Below, piece after piece: positions 1 to 5,960 of a stretch of DNA of 6,007 nt; positions within the stretch are counted from its first letter, which is position 1, and each line of letters starts with the position of its first letter. The notes under the pieces are model-generated. The model made no database searches and was not told where the DNA came from. It worked only from the letters and a program-made list of their open reading frames with translations. The stretch is taken from assembly GCA_017559045.1 (NCBI GenBank), contig JAFYTB010000233.1, positions 1 through 6,007 on the forward strand, given 5' to 3'. The DNA comes from Eggerthellaceae bacterium (GTDB lineage Bacteria; Actinomycetota; Coriobacteriia; Coriobacteriales; Eggerthellaceae). The translations under genes and the position numbers were made by a program.

Positions 1-401
1 CCGTTCTTGGCATCGATGCCAGCACACAGCATGTCGCCGCCATACAGCTCGACAGCCTTCTGGGCAAACTCCGGATCGGTCACCAGCTTCGTGCCCAAAA
101 CCATGCGGCTCACACCCGCATCAGCCAAACGAGCCATCGTCTCCAGCGAACGAATGCCGCCGCCGACCTCGATCTTGAGCTTCGTACGGGCAAGAATGCG
201 CTCGATGATCTCAATGTTCTCAGGAATGCCCGACTTCGCACCATTCAGATCGACCATGTGAATCCACTCAGCGCCAGCCTCCTCAAAAAGCTGAGCCTGA
301 GCAGCGGGATCCTCGTGATAGACGGTGACGCAGTTGTAATCGCCCTTAGCCAGGCGCACCGCGCGTCCGTCGAGAATATCAATCGCAGGAAACAGATACA
401 T
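1..401 (-). CDS. hisA: HisA, ProFAR isomerase (N-terminal part, cut by window edge)
   Basis: HisA (EC 5.3.1.16) is a cytosolic TIM-barrel isomerase that converts ProFAR to PRFAR, the substrate of HisF-HisH. The first 133 residues are visible, about half of a usual 240-residue protein. The translation opens MYLFPAIDILDG, with the catalytic Asp8 of the first strand. It continues with DLNGAKSG (51-58), the phosphate-loop GGGIR (80-84), GT (103-104) and GID at 128-130, where Asp130 fits the second catalytic aspartate. HisF would instead open with a CLDV-type motif. The ATG at 401-399 is preceded by AGGAG at 411-407 with 5-nt spacing. That SD overlaps the hisH stop (410-412), so coupling to hisH is likely. 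In many Actinomycetota the bifunctional PriA (HisA plus TrpF activity) replaces HisA; the N-terminus here looks like classical HisA, but the half-sequence does not exclude dual function. Identity is near certain. Confidence 0.95.
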   Translation of the reverse strand, partial: MYLFPAIDILDGRAVRLAKGDYNCVTVYHEDPAAQAQLFEEAGAEWIHMVDLNGAKSGIPENIEIIERILARTKLKIEVGGGIRSLETMARLADAGVSRMVLGTKLVTDPEFAQKAVELYGGDMLCAGIDAKN

Positions 402-409
402 AGCCTCTC

Positions 410-1063
410 CTAACCCTCGCGAGCGATGCGCACGAAAGTCGCCAGCATGCGCGCACCCGCGTCAGAGCTCTTCTCGGGATGGAACTGAACACCGAAAGCG
501 CGCTCACCATACTGAACAACGCTCGGGAACGTAATCGAATGGGTGGTTCTCGCAATCGTCGCCGGCGTCTCGGGAGCCGCATAGCTGTGCGTGAAGTAGA
601 AGAACTCGCCCTGGGGAATACCCTCGAAAAGCGGGCCCTCCTCAAACTCGATCGAATTCCAGCCCACATGGGGAATCTTGTAAGCAGCACCCTGCTCATC
701 AAGTCGCGGAAGACGACCCACGACGCCAGGCAGAACAGCAAGGCCTTCGGGACGAATGGGATCCTCGTCCTCACCCGTCACCACTTCGCCTTCTTCGCCC
801 TCTTCGAACATGAGGTGCATACCCAGGCAAATACCGAGGAAAGGCACGCCACGCGCAATCGCGTCGCGAACGACCTCCATCTGACCAAGCTCGCGCATGG
901 TGGCAGCCGCATCGGCAAAAGCACCCACGCCGGGCAGAACAATGGCATCCGCCTGCGCGATGACCGCCGGATCATCAGTGATGATGGCGTCTCCGCCCAC
1001 ACCGATAAGACCGCGCTCGACGCTCTTCAGATTACCCTTGTGGTAGTCAACAACAGCTATCAA
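410..1063 (-). CDS. hisH: HisH, glutamine amidotransferase subunit of IGP synthase (TTG start)
   Basis: HisH is the class I glutaminase subunit of imidazole glycerol phosphate synthase; it hydrolyses glutamine and channels ammonia to HisF. I chose the TTG at 1063-1061, giving 217 residues beginning (M)IAVVDYHKGNLKSV, which matches the usual HisH N-terminus. It has a GAAAGG SD at 1077-1072, 8 nt upstream. The frame is open further upstream to a TTG at 1141, but that would add 26 residues not expected in the family. The catalytic triad is visible: Cys79 in GICLGMH, and His195 and Glu197 in FGVQFHPEKS. LPGVGAF (43-49) is the N-terminal P-loop-like motif. Residues 87-102 form a strongly acidic stretch, longer than I expect after the nucleophile elbow, so the protein is slightly longer than the common ~200 residues. 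HisF is not in the window. A 96-nt spacer separates hisH from hisB; hisA follows after 8 nt. Confidence 0.96.
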   Translation of the reverse strand: MIAVVDYHKGNLKSVERGLIGVGGDAIITDDPAVIAQADAIVLPGVGAFADAAATMRELGQMEVVRDAIARGVPFLGICLGMHLMFEEGEEGEVVTGEDEDPIRPEGLAVLPGVVGRLPRLDEQGAAYKIPHVGWNSIEFEEGPLFEGIPQGEFFYFTHSYAAPETPATIARTTHSITFPSVVQYGERAFGVQFHPEKSSDAGARMLATFVRIAREG

Positions 1064-1159
1064 CGAATGAACCTTTCTCAAAACGGCCCCACGGGAAACC
1101 GAAGCAAACCCAGTCAAAGCCCCAGCAAACCCGCAAGCCAAAAACGCAAAGCGACGATC
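1064..1159 (-). other. hisB-hisH spacer with a 9-bp direct repeat
   Basis: This is the only internal gap of the operon longer than 8 nt. On the plus strand AGCAAACCC occurs twice, at 1103-1111 and 1124-1132, with starts 21 nt apart. The minus strand therefore reads GGGTTTGCT twice, with further G runs between and after. I see no convincing hairpin with a T tract and no good -35/-10 pair for an internal promoter. It may be a relic, a weak regulatory spacer or the site of an insertion between coupled genes. The function is unknown. Confidence 0.5.
1072..1077 (-). promoter_or_regulatory. Ribosome binding site deciding the hisH TTG start
   Basis: Reading the minus strand, GAAAGG lies 8 nt before the TTG at 1063. 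This site plus the protein match (IAVVDY directly after the start) supports TTG 1063 over the upstream in-frame TTG codons at 1081 and 1141. No ATG or GTG start fits the conserved N-terminus. Confidence 0.7.
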
Positions 1160-1747
1160 TTACAGCGCACCCTTAGTGGTAGGCAGCTCGCCCGCAATGC
1201 GGGGGTTGATCTCGCAAGCCTCGCACAGAGCGCGACCAACGGCCTTGAACGAAGCCTCGATAATGTGATGCGCGTTCTCACCCGCGATCTCGCGAACATG
1301 AAGCGTCACGCCTGCGTTCGTAGCCAGCGCAATGAAGAACTCCTTGGCAAGCTGCGTGTCGAATGCGCCAACCATGCCGAAGGGCAGATCGACGTCGTAA
1401 TGCAGCTGACCGCGACCGGAAATATCAAGAGCAGCGTGAAGAAGAGCCTCATCCATAGGGACAAAGGCAGAACCAAAACGACGAATACCGCGCTTATCGC
1501 CGAGCGCCTCAGCAATGGCCTGGCCCAGCACGATGCCGGTGTCCTCAACGGTGTGATGCGCGTCGATCTCAATGTCGCCCACGGCCTTGACCTTCAGATC
1601 AAACAGGCCATGACGACCGAAAGCGTTCAGCATGTGATCGAAGAACGGAACACCCGTCTCGGCCTCAACGCGGCCCGTGCCGTCAAGATCGATCTCGACG
1701 ACGATGTCGGTTTCCTTCGTGGTCCTCTTAACAAGGGCGCTTCTCAT
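1160..1747 (-). CDS. hisB: HisB, imidazoleglycerol-phosphate dehydratase (monofunctional)
   Basis: HisB (EC 4.2.1.19) is a manganese-dependent cytosolic dehydratase that converts imidazole glycerol phosphate to imidazole acetol phosphate, the substrate of HisC. The 195-residue product has the family's usual length for the monofunctional form. There is no N-terminal HAD phosphatase domain, so histidinol-phosphate phosphatase must be encoded elsewhere. Metal-binding histidine motifs are clear: PFFDHML (34-40), FGRHG (43-47), DAHHTVEDTG (62-71) and ENAHHIIEASFKA (157-169). The C-terminus TKGAL matches the family's typical ending. I chose the ATG at 1747-1745. The upstream in-frame start at 1798 would lie inside hisC and add 17 unrelated residues. 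An AGG at 1756-1754 sits 6 nt upstream, and the hisC stop is 7 nt before the start. Identity is essentially certain. Confidence 0.97.
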   Translation of the reverse strand: MRSALVKRTTKETDIVVEIDLDGTGRVEAETGVPFFDHMLNAFGRHGLFDLKVKAVGDIEIDAHHTVEDTGIVLGQAIAEALGDKRGIRRFGSAFVPMDEALLHAALDISGRGQLHYDVDLPFGMVGAFDTQLAKEFFIALATNAGVTLHVREIAGENAHHIIEASFKAVGRALCEACEINPRIAGELPTTKGAL

Positions 1748-1754
1748 GACAAAC

Positions 1755-2822
1755 CTACTTTCCGGAAACAAAATCTTCAAGCGCAGCAAGGAACGCATCG
1801 TTTTGTTCGGGCGTTCCGATGGATGCGCGTAACGTGCCTTCGAGCATGGCCGAAGAGCTGAAGTCGCGAATCAGCACTCCGCGATCATACAGATAAGCCC
1901 ATGCCTGGTCTGCGCCCTCTACCGCGAACAGGATGTAATTCGCATCGGACGGGTACGGCTTCACGCCGGGAATTGCAGCCAGCGCCTCCATAACGCGGCC
2001 ACGCTCGGCAATGATCTCGTCGATCCTCGCCTCGAAAGAAGCGCGATTCGCGAAGACCACGCGGGCAATAGCCTGCGAAACAGCGTCAACGGAATACGGC
2101 TGGCGAACCTTGATGAGCTCGCGAATAACATCGCTATGAGCCATAACGTAGCCCATGCGAACACCCGCAAGACTGTAGGCCTTCGAGAACGTACGCAGCA
2201 CGATAAGGTTCTTGTGCTCAGCAAGATACGAAAGCACCGAACGGCGGGCGAACTCGAAATACGCCTCATCCACGAGAACCAGAGCATCGGTAGCCTCCAG
2301 CACGCGCTGGATGAATTCCTCACGAGCGCATTCGCCAGTGGGATTATTCGGGCTCGTGATAACCACGATGTCGATATCGCCAGCGCCAAGACGCTCAAGC
2401 ACCGCATCCTCGTCGATGGAGAAATCCTCGAGGCGCGGAATGTTCACCACTTCCGTACCGGTGAGTCGAGCATTGGCGGCATACACGGAGAAGGTCGGCG
2501 GAAGATTGAGCATCCTGCGGCCAGCACCACCCCATGCAAGGGCAATGTTGAACAGCAGCTCATCGCCGCCGTTGCCAATAAGCACCTGCTCACGGGTGAG
2601 CCCGTTTGCCTCGGCAATCAGATCGCGCAGGTCGTTAGCAAGCGGATCGGGGTAACGGTTAAGCGCAACCGCGGCCACTTCCCTCGCGATTTCCTCGCGA
2701 ATGGAATCCTCGACATCGCGAGGGTTCTCGTTAGCCGAAAGCATGGCCTCTGCAGGCAGATACTTCGGATCGTAGGGAACGAGACCCTGCAGCTGCGGAG
2801 CCGATGCGCGAACGCAATCCAT
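1755..2822 (-). CDS. hisC: HisC, histidinol-phosphate aminotransferase
   Basis: HisC (EC 2.6.1.9) is a fold-type I PLP enzyme that transfers the amino group of glutamate to imidazole acetol phosphate, giving histidinol phosphate. The 355-residue length is typical. Visible motifs in order are NENP (31-34), NRYPDP (55-60), GNGGDELL (83-90), SPNNPTG with Asn160 (157-163), VDEAYFEF with Asp185 (184-191), TFSKAYSLAG with the PLP Schiff-base Lys214 (211-220), VRMGY with Arg222, and LRASIG with Arg332 for the substrate carboxylate or phosphate. The ATG at 2822 follows the hisD TAG after a single base, and AGG at 2833-2831 gives an 8-nt SD spacing. An upstream in-frame start at 2909 would add 29 non-homologous residues inside hisD and is rejected. 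The tight junction with hisD suggests translational coupling. Related aminotransferases (CobD, aromatic aminotransferases) are less likely because of the his-operon context. Confidence 0.96.
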   Translation of the reverse strand: MDCVRASAPQLQGLVPYDPKYLPAEAMLSANENPRDVEDSIREEIAREVAAVALNRYPDPLANDLRDLIAEANGLTREQVLIGNGGDELLFNIALAWGGAGRRMLNLPPTFSVYAANARLTGTEVVNIPRLEDFSIDEDAVLERLGAGDIDIVVITSPNNPTGECAREEFIQRVLEATDALVLVDEAYFEFARRSVLSYLAEHKNLIVLRTFSKAYSLAGVRMGYVMAHSDVIRELIKVRQPYSVDAVSQAIARVVFANRASFEARIDEIIAERGRVMEALAAIPGVKPYPSDANYILFAVEGADQAWAYLYDRGVLIRDFSSSAMLEGTLRASIGTPEQNDAFLAALEDFVSGK

Positions 2823-2823
2823 G

Positions 2824-4128
2824 CTACTCGCCTGCCTTCTGAGCCTCGATGATAGCCATGCGCTCGCGAACGCTCTGAGCGTGAGCCCAAAGACCCTCGT
2901 GATCGGCAATGCGCGTCACAGCCTGGGCGTCTGCAGCCAAAGCAGCTGCCGTGTACTGGATGACGCTCGACTTCTTCACGTATTCGTCAACGGAAAGCGG
3001 GCTGGAATAACGTGCGGTGCCACCGGTGGGAAGCGTGTGGTTCGGGCCGGCAACGTAGTCGCCCAGAGCCTCGCAGGTCCACTCGCCCAGGAAGATAGCG
3101 CCCGCATTGCGAATGCCGCCCAGCAGGTCCATCGCGTTCTCGACATGCATCTCGAGGTGCTCGGGGGCAATGACGTTAACGGCATCGAGGGCCTGATCCA
3201 TGGTCTCGCAGAGCACGATGAGGCCCTGATTATCCAGAGAAGCCATGGTGATCTCGGCGCGCGGAGACTTCTTCACATGCTCGGCAACGGCAGCCTCAAC
3301 ACGATCGGCGTATTCCTCGCTGAAGGTGACCAGGTAGCAAGCAGCCAGCGGATCATGCTCAGCCTGAGCCATGAGGTCAATGGCCACGAGCGACGGATCG
3401 GCGGCCTCATCAGCCACAACGCACACCTCGGAGGGGCCGGCGATCATGTCGATACCCACATCACCGGAAACGATCTTCTTAGCAGCGGCAACATAGGCAT
3501 TGCCCGGACCGGTGATCTTGGCAACCGGAGCGATGCTCTCGGTGCCGTAAGCCAGCGCGCCAACAGCCTGAGCGCCGCCCACGGTGTAGATCTCGGTCAC
3601 ACCGGCAATATGGCATGCAGCAAGAATCGCGCAGTCAAGCGTGCCATCCTTCGTCGGAGGGGTCACGCACACAATGCGCTCGACACCCGCAACCTGAGCA
3701 GGCAGGGCGTTCATGAGCACGGTCGAGGGATACAGAGCACGACCGCCCGGAACGTAAATACCCACAGAATCAAGCGGCGTTACCTTTGCGCCAACAAGAG
3801 CACCGTTCTCGCGAACATGGAACCAGCTCTGCTGCTTCTGGCGCTCGTGGAAATCGCGGATCTGCGCAGCAGCATGCTCAAGAGCCGCATAAGTCTCGGG
3901 GTCGACAGCGGCAAGCGCAGCCTCGATAGCCTCGGGCTTCACGCGGAATTCGTCCACCAGCACGCCGTCAAAGCGCTCCGTGAAATCACGCAGAGCAGCG
4001 TCGCCGCGCTCGCGCACCTCCTCGATGATGGAGGTTGCCGCCGTAAGCGCACCAGCGTTGAAGGCACCCGTGCGATTGATCAGACCGGCAGAGAAGGCCT
4101 CCCCCGCCGCAAGCTTCACTCGACGCAT
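2824..4128 (-). CDS. hisD: HisD, histidinol dehydrogenase
   Basis: HisD (EC 1.1.1.23) is a zinc-dependent enzyme carrying out the last two NAD-linked oxidations, L-histidinol to histidinal to L-histidine. The 434-residue product is full length. Expected functional residues are present: zinc ligands Gln255 and His258 (MAQAEHD), Asp357 (GDYVAGPNH) and His416 (GLWAHAQS), and the catalytic pair Glu323-His324 (APEHLE). The conserved nucleotide-binding stretch PGGRALYPSTVLMNALPA lies at 127-144, and the glycine-rich GPGNAYVAAAKK at 207-218. The ATG at 4128 has a perfect AAGGAG at 4140-4135, which is formed by the last two sense codons of hisZG. The gap to the hisZG stop is only 3 nt. This arrangement makes translational coupling to the first gene likely. 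No truncation or missing key residue was seen. Confidence 0.97.
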   Translation of the reverse strand: MRRVKLAAGEAFSAGLINRTGAFNAGALTAATSIIEEVRERGDAALRDFTERFDGVLVDEFRVKPEAIEAALAAVDPETYAALEHAAAQIRDFHERQKQQSWFHVRENGALVGAKVTPLDSVGIYVPGGRALYPSTVLMNALPAQVAGVERIVCVTPPTKDGTLDCAILAACHIAGVTEIYTVGGAQAVGALAYGTESIAPVAKITGPGNAYVAAAKKIVSGDVGIDMIAGPSEVCVVADEAADPSLVAIDLMAQAEHDPLAACYLVTFSEEYADRVEAAVAEHVKKSPRAEITMASLDNQGLIVLCETMDQALDAVNVIAPEHLEMHVENAMDLLGGIRNAGAIFLGEWTCEALGDYVAGPNHTLPTGGTARYSSPLSVDEYVKKSSVIQYTAAALAADAQAVTRIADHEGLWAHAQSVRERMAIIEAQKAGE

Positions 4129-4131
4129 GAT

Positions 4132-5793
4132 TTACTCCTTAATCTGAGACGCAAGCGCCTCGGAAAGTTCGACGATACGCGCATCCGTGCGGAAGGCGCA
4201 GGTGTTGGCAAAGAAACGCGCCGTGGAGGCCAGAACCTCCTCGACGATACACAAGTTGTTCTCGCGCAGCGTGGTTCCCGACGCGGTGATATCGACAATG
4301 CGCTCGGCCATGCCCGTAAGCGGGGCGAGCTCGATGTTGCCATGCAGCTTCACGATCTCAACCTGCGTGCCCGTCTTCGCATAGTGGGCGCGCGTGATGT
4401 TGGGGTACTTCGTGGCAACGCGGATGCTTCCAAGCGTGCGGTAGTGCTCATCGATGGCCTCGCTCGAACCCTCGGATTCAGCGACCACGAAACGGCAGGC
4501 GCCGAACTTGAGGTCGACCAGCTCGACGACCTCGGGCGATGCCTCGAGCAGCGAGTCCTTACCGCAGATGCCGCAGTCGGCAGCACCAAGCGAGACGAAG
4601 ACAGGGGCATCGGTGGGACGAACGATGATGTAATCAACACCGGGGTTGCTGATGATGAGCTGACGGCCGGGGTTATCAAGGCCAGTAACATCAAGGCCAG
4701 CCTCGGCGAGGCAGGCAATGGTACCTGCATTGAGCGAGCCCTTCGGAACCGCAATGCGCAGAGGACGCGCAGCCTGCTCATCGGAAGCAGCAGCGGCCTC
4801 CTTGGCAGAAGCCGTCATGGCCTGCTCAAGCGTGAAGGCGAATCCCGCAGCGGGACGGCTTTCGCCATAAGCGCTGATCATGTTGTCGTAGCGGCCGCCC
4901 GAACCAAGCTCGGTTCCCAGATACGGAGAATAAGCCTCGAACACGATGCCCGTGTAATAGTCGAAAGAGCTCATAACCGAGAAGTCGACGAGAACTCGAT
5001 CGGCAAGACCCGCCTCGGCAAGCAGATCGAAAGTGCGCTCGAAATCATCGAGGCCGTCGATGCAGCCGAGCGGAGCAACGAGAGCACGCACGCGATCAAT
5101 TGCCTCACGACCACCGCGAATACGCGGAAGCGCGCGGATGGCAAGCGCGTAAGCGGGAGCCACGGAAGAAACGTCCATGCCCAGCTCTTCGCCGTCAAGC
5201 GCGGTAAGACGATCAAGCTCAACGAAATTCGAAGCATGGTATGCCTCAAGGACGGCGGCCTTCCACACAGCGGGAGCGCCGGAGCGATTGAGGAGCTCAC
5301 GCAGAACACCGACCGTTGCAACGGCAAGCGAGAAGCGGTTCACGCCAGCAAGCTGCAGGGCCTCTGCCATAAGGCCGATAACCTCTGCGTCGGCCTCAGG
5401 ACCAGCCTCGCCGATGAACTCGATGCCCATCTGCGTAACCTCGCGGGCCTCCGCCTGGCTCTTGCTTTCGGCCTCGCGGAACACGCGCTGGGTGTAGCGG
5501 AAACGAAGCGGACCGGAAACGCCGGAAAGACGCGTAGCGCACATACGCGCAACCTGAAGCGTCACGTCGGGGCGCATAGCCAACAGGTCGCCACGAGAAT
5601 CGAAGAACTTGAACGGCGATCCAGGCAGGCGTCCGCCGGCACGCATAACGTCCATTACCTCGAGGGTGGGGGTCTCTATAGGAAGGTAACCGCGATCGGC
5701 AAACAGCTGCTGCACGCTGCGCGTAATGCGCTCGCGCACAATGGCTTCCTCAGCCAAAACATCGCGAAAACCAGAGGGTGTTACGAGATTCAC
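4132..5793 (-). CDS. hisZG: HisZ-HisG fusion: regulatory and catalytic parts of ATP phosphoribosyltransferase in one protein
   Basis: This 553-residue protein catalyses and controls the first committed step of histidine synthesis, ATP plus PRPP to phosphoribosyl-ATP. Residues 1-~326 are HisZ, a histidyl-tRNA synthetase paralogue: RPDVTLQVAR (74-83), the motif 2-like FRYTQRVFRE (98-107), FDYYTGIVFEAY (277-288), GSGGRYDNM (297-305) and AAGFAFTLEQAM (315-326). The catalytic Arg that precedes the DYY motif in the synthetase (R-G-L-D-Y-Y) is Ser here, and the anticodon-binding domain is absent, so it is not HisS. An Ala/Glu-rich linker (about 327-343) leads to short-form HisG: RIAVPKGSL (346-354), CGKDSLLE (410-417), ELAPLTGMAE (488-497) and the PRPP loop DITASGTTLRENN (501-513). 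There is no C-terminal ACT-like domain, as expected for HisZ-dependent HisG. The GTG start at 5793 has AAGGA 6 nt upstream. It is the first gene of the operon. HisZ and HisG are usually separate proteins, and a sequencing error joining them is unlikely because both halves are intact. Confidence 0.93.
   Translation of the reverse strand: MNLVTPSGFRDVLAEEAIVRERITRSVQQLFADRGYLPIETPTLEVMDVMRAGGRLPGSPFKFFDSRGDLLAMRPDVTLQVARMCATRLSGVSGPLRFRYTQRVFREAESKSQAEAREVTQMGIEFIGEAGPEADAEVIGLMAEALQLAGVNRFSLAVATVGVLRELLNRSGAPAVWKAAVLEAYHASNFVELDRLTALDGEELGMDVSSVAPAYALAIRALPRIRGGREAIDRVRALVAPLGCIDGLDDFERTFDLLAEAGLADRVLVDFSVMSSFDYYTGIVFEAYSPYLGTELGSGGRYDNMISAYGESRPAAGFAFTLEQAMTASAKEAAAASDEQAARPLRIAVPKGSLNAGTIACLAEAGLDVTGLDNPGRQLIISNPGVDYIIVRPTDAPVFVSLGAADCGICGKDSLLEASPEVVELVDLKFGACRFVVAESEGSSEAIDEHYRTLGSIRVATKYPNITRAHYAKTGTQVEIVKLHGNIELAPLTGMAERIVDITASGTTLRENNLCIVEEVLASTARFFANTCAFRTDARIVELSEALASQIKE
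4135..4140 (-). promoter_or_regulatory. hisD ribosome binding site inside the end of hisZG
   Basis: AAGGAG on the minus strand is the last Lys-Glu codon pair of hisZG and sits 6 nt before the hisD ATG. It is the strongest SD match in the window, and it confirms both the hisD start and the intact 3' end of hisZG. Confidence 0.85.
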
Positions 5794-5799
5794 GTATCT

Positions 5800-5804
5800 T
5801 CCTT
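5800..5804 (-). promoter_or_regulatory. Ribosome binding site of hisZG (GTG start)
   Basis: AAGGA on the minus strand lies 6 nt before the GTG at 5793-5791. The next codons give NLVTPSGFRD, the expected start of a HisZ domain, so GTG 5793 is the initiation codon. Confidence 0.75.
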
Positions 5805-5825
5805 CTACTTAGGGTCGAAGCTCAC

Positions 5826-5854
5826 ATGTTAGCGTGAAATGCACGGTATGCAGG
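5826..5854 (-). promoter_or_regulatory. Weak promoter candidate for the his operon, with short inverted repeats
   Basis: On the minus strand TAACAT at 5831-5826 resembles a -10 box. Seventeen bases upstream, 5854-5849 (CCTGCA) is a poor -35. If used, the 5' untranslated region would be roughly 25 nt. Two small overlapping inverted repeats lie in the spacer: CGTG-AAATG-CACG (5833-5845) and TGCA-CGGTA-TGCA (5840-5852), which could form an operator. I saw no T-box motif and no run of histidine codons. This is a guess from position and weak matches. Confidence 0.22.
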
Positions 5855-5906
5855 GGACGGAGGTTTATTTGTGTCGGATGAGGGGCGTAGTTGGGTGCCG
5901 GCTGGG

Positions 5907-5954
5907 CTCGTGGCTGCTGTCCCATTTTCGCGACAATGTGACAGCAGCCCCGAG
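5907..5954. repeat. 48-bp near-perfect palindrome (hairpin or operator) upstream of the his operon
   Basis: Two 24-nt half-sites centred between 5930 and 5931 pair at 21 of 24 positions. The outer CTCG (5907-5910) pairs with CGAG (5951-5954), and GGCTGCTGTC (5912-5921) with GACAGCAGCC (5940-5949). CATT (5923-5926) pairs with AATG (5935-5938), and the centre TCGCGA (5928-5933) is itself palindromic. The three mismatched pairs are 5911/5950, 5922/5939 and 5927/5934. It starts 6 nt after the putative stop of the upstream minus-strand gene. Neither strand has a T tract after the stem, so it is not a textbook intrinsic terminator. It could be an mRNA 3'-end hairpin, a dispersed palindromic repeat or a protein-binding site. 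Confidence 0.85.
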
Positions 5955-5960
5955 GCGGGC

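Noticed and set aside
1081..1140. Possible G-quadruplex on the minus strand of the hisB-hisH spacer
   Set aside because: There are four G runs, but one loop would be about 18 nt long and one tract is marginal, so stable folding is not convincing.
479..1861. Plus-strand open frame of 460 codons opposite hisH and hisB
   Set aside because: Same codon-register shadow effect; it also runs through the non-coding hisB-hisH spacer and shows no domain or motif.
2136..2852. Plus-strand open frame of 238 codons opposite hisC
   Set aside because: It is the reverse-complement register of hisC codons, with no recognisable protein motif.
4800..5793. N-terminal half of hisZG as a histidyl-tRNA synthetase (hisS)
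   Set aside because: The catalytic Arg before the DYY motif is replaced by Ser, there is no anticodon-binding domain, and it is fused to HisG in a his operon, all of which indicate HisZ.
2821..5832. Plus-strand open frame of 1003 codons opposite hisD and hisZG
   Set aside because: It is in exact complementary codon register with two clearly real genes, has no recognisable domains and is Arg/His/Asn-rich in the way antisense shadows are. The lack of TTA, CTA and TCA codons in the sense genes explains its openness.
5809..5925. 38-codon minus-strand frame ending 15 nt before hisZG, considered as a his leader peptide for attenuation
   Set aside because: It contains only three scattered His codons and no run of them, its ATG lies inside the palindrome without an SD, and no terminator/antiterminator hairpin pair with a T tract follows it.
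5907..5954. Calling the palindrome an intrinsic terminator
   Set aside because: The stem is strong but neither strand has a run of T after it, so the defining second half of an intrinsic terminator is missing.
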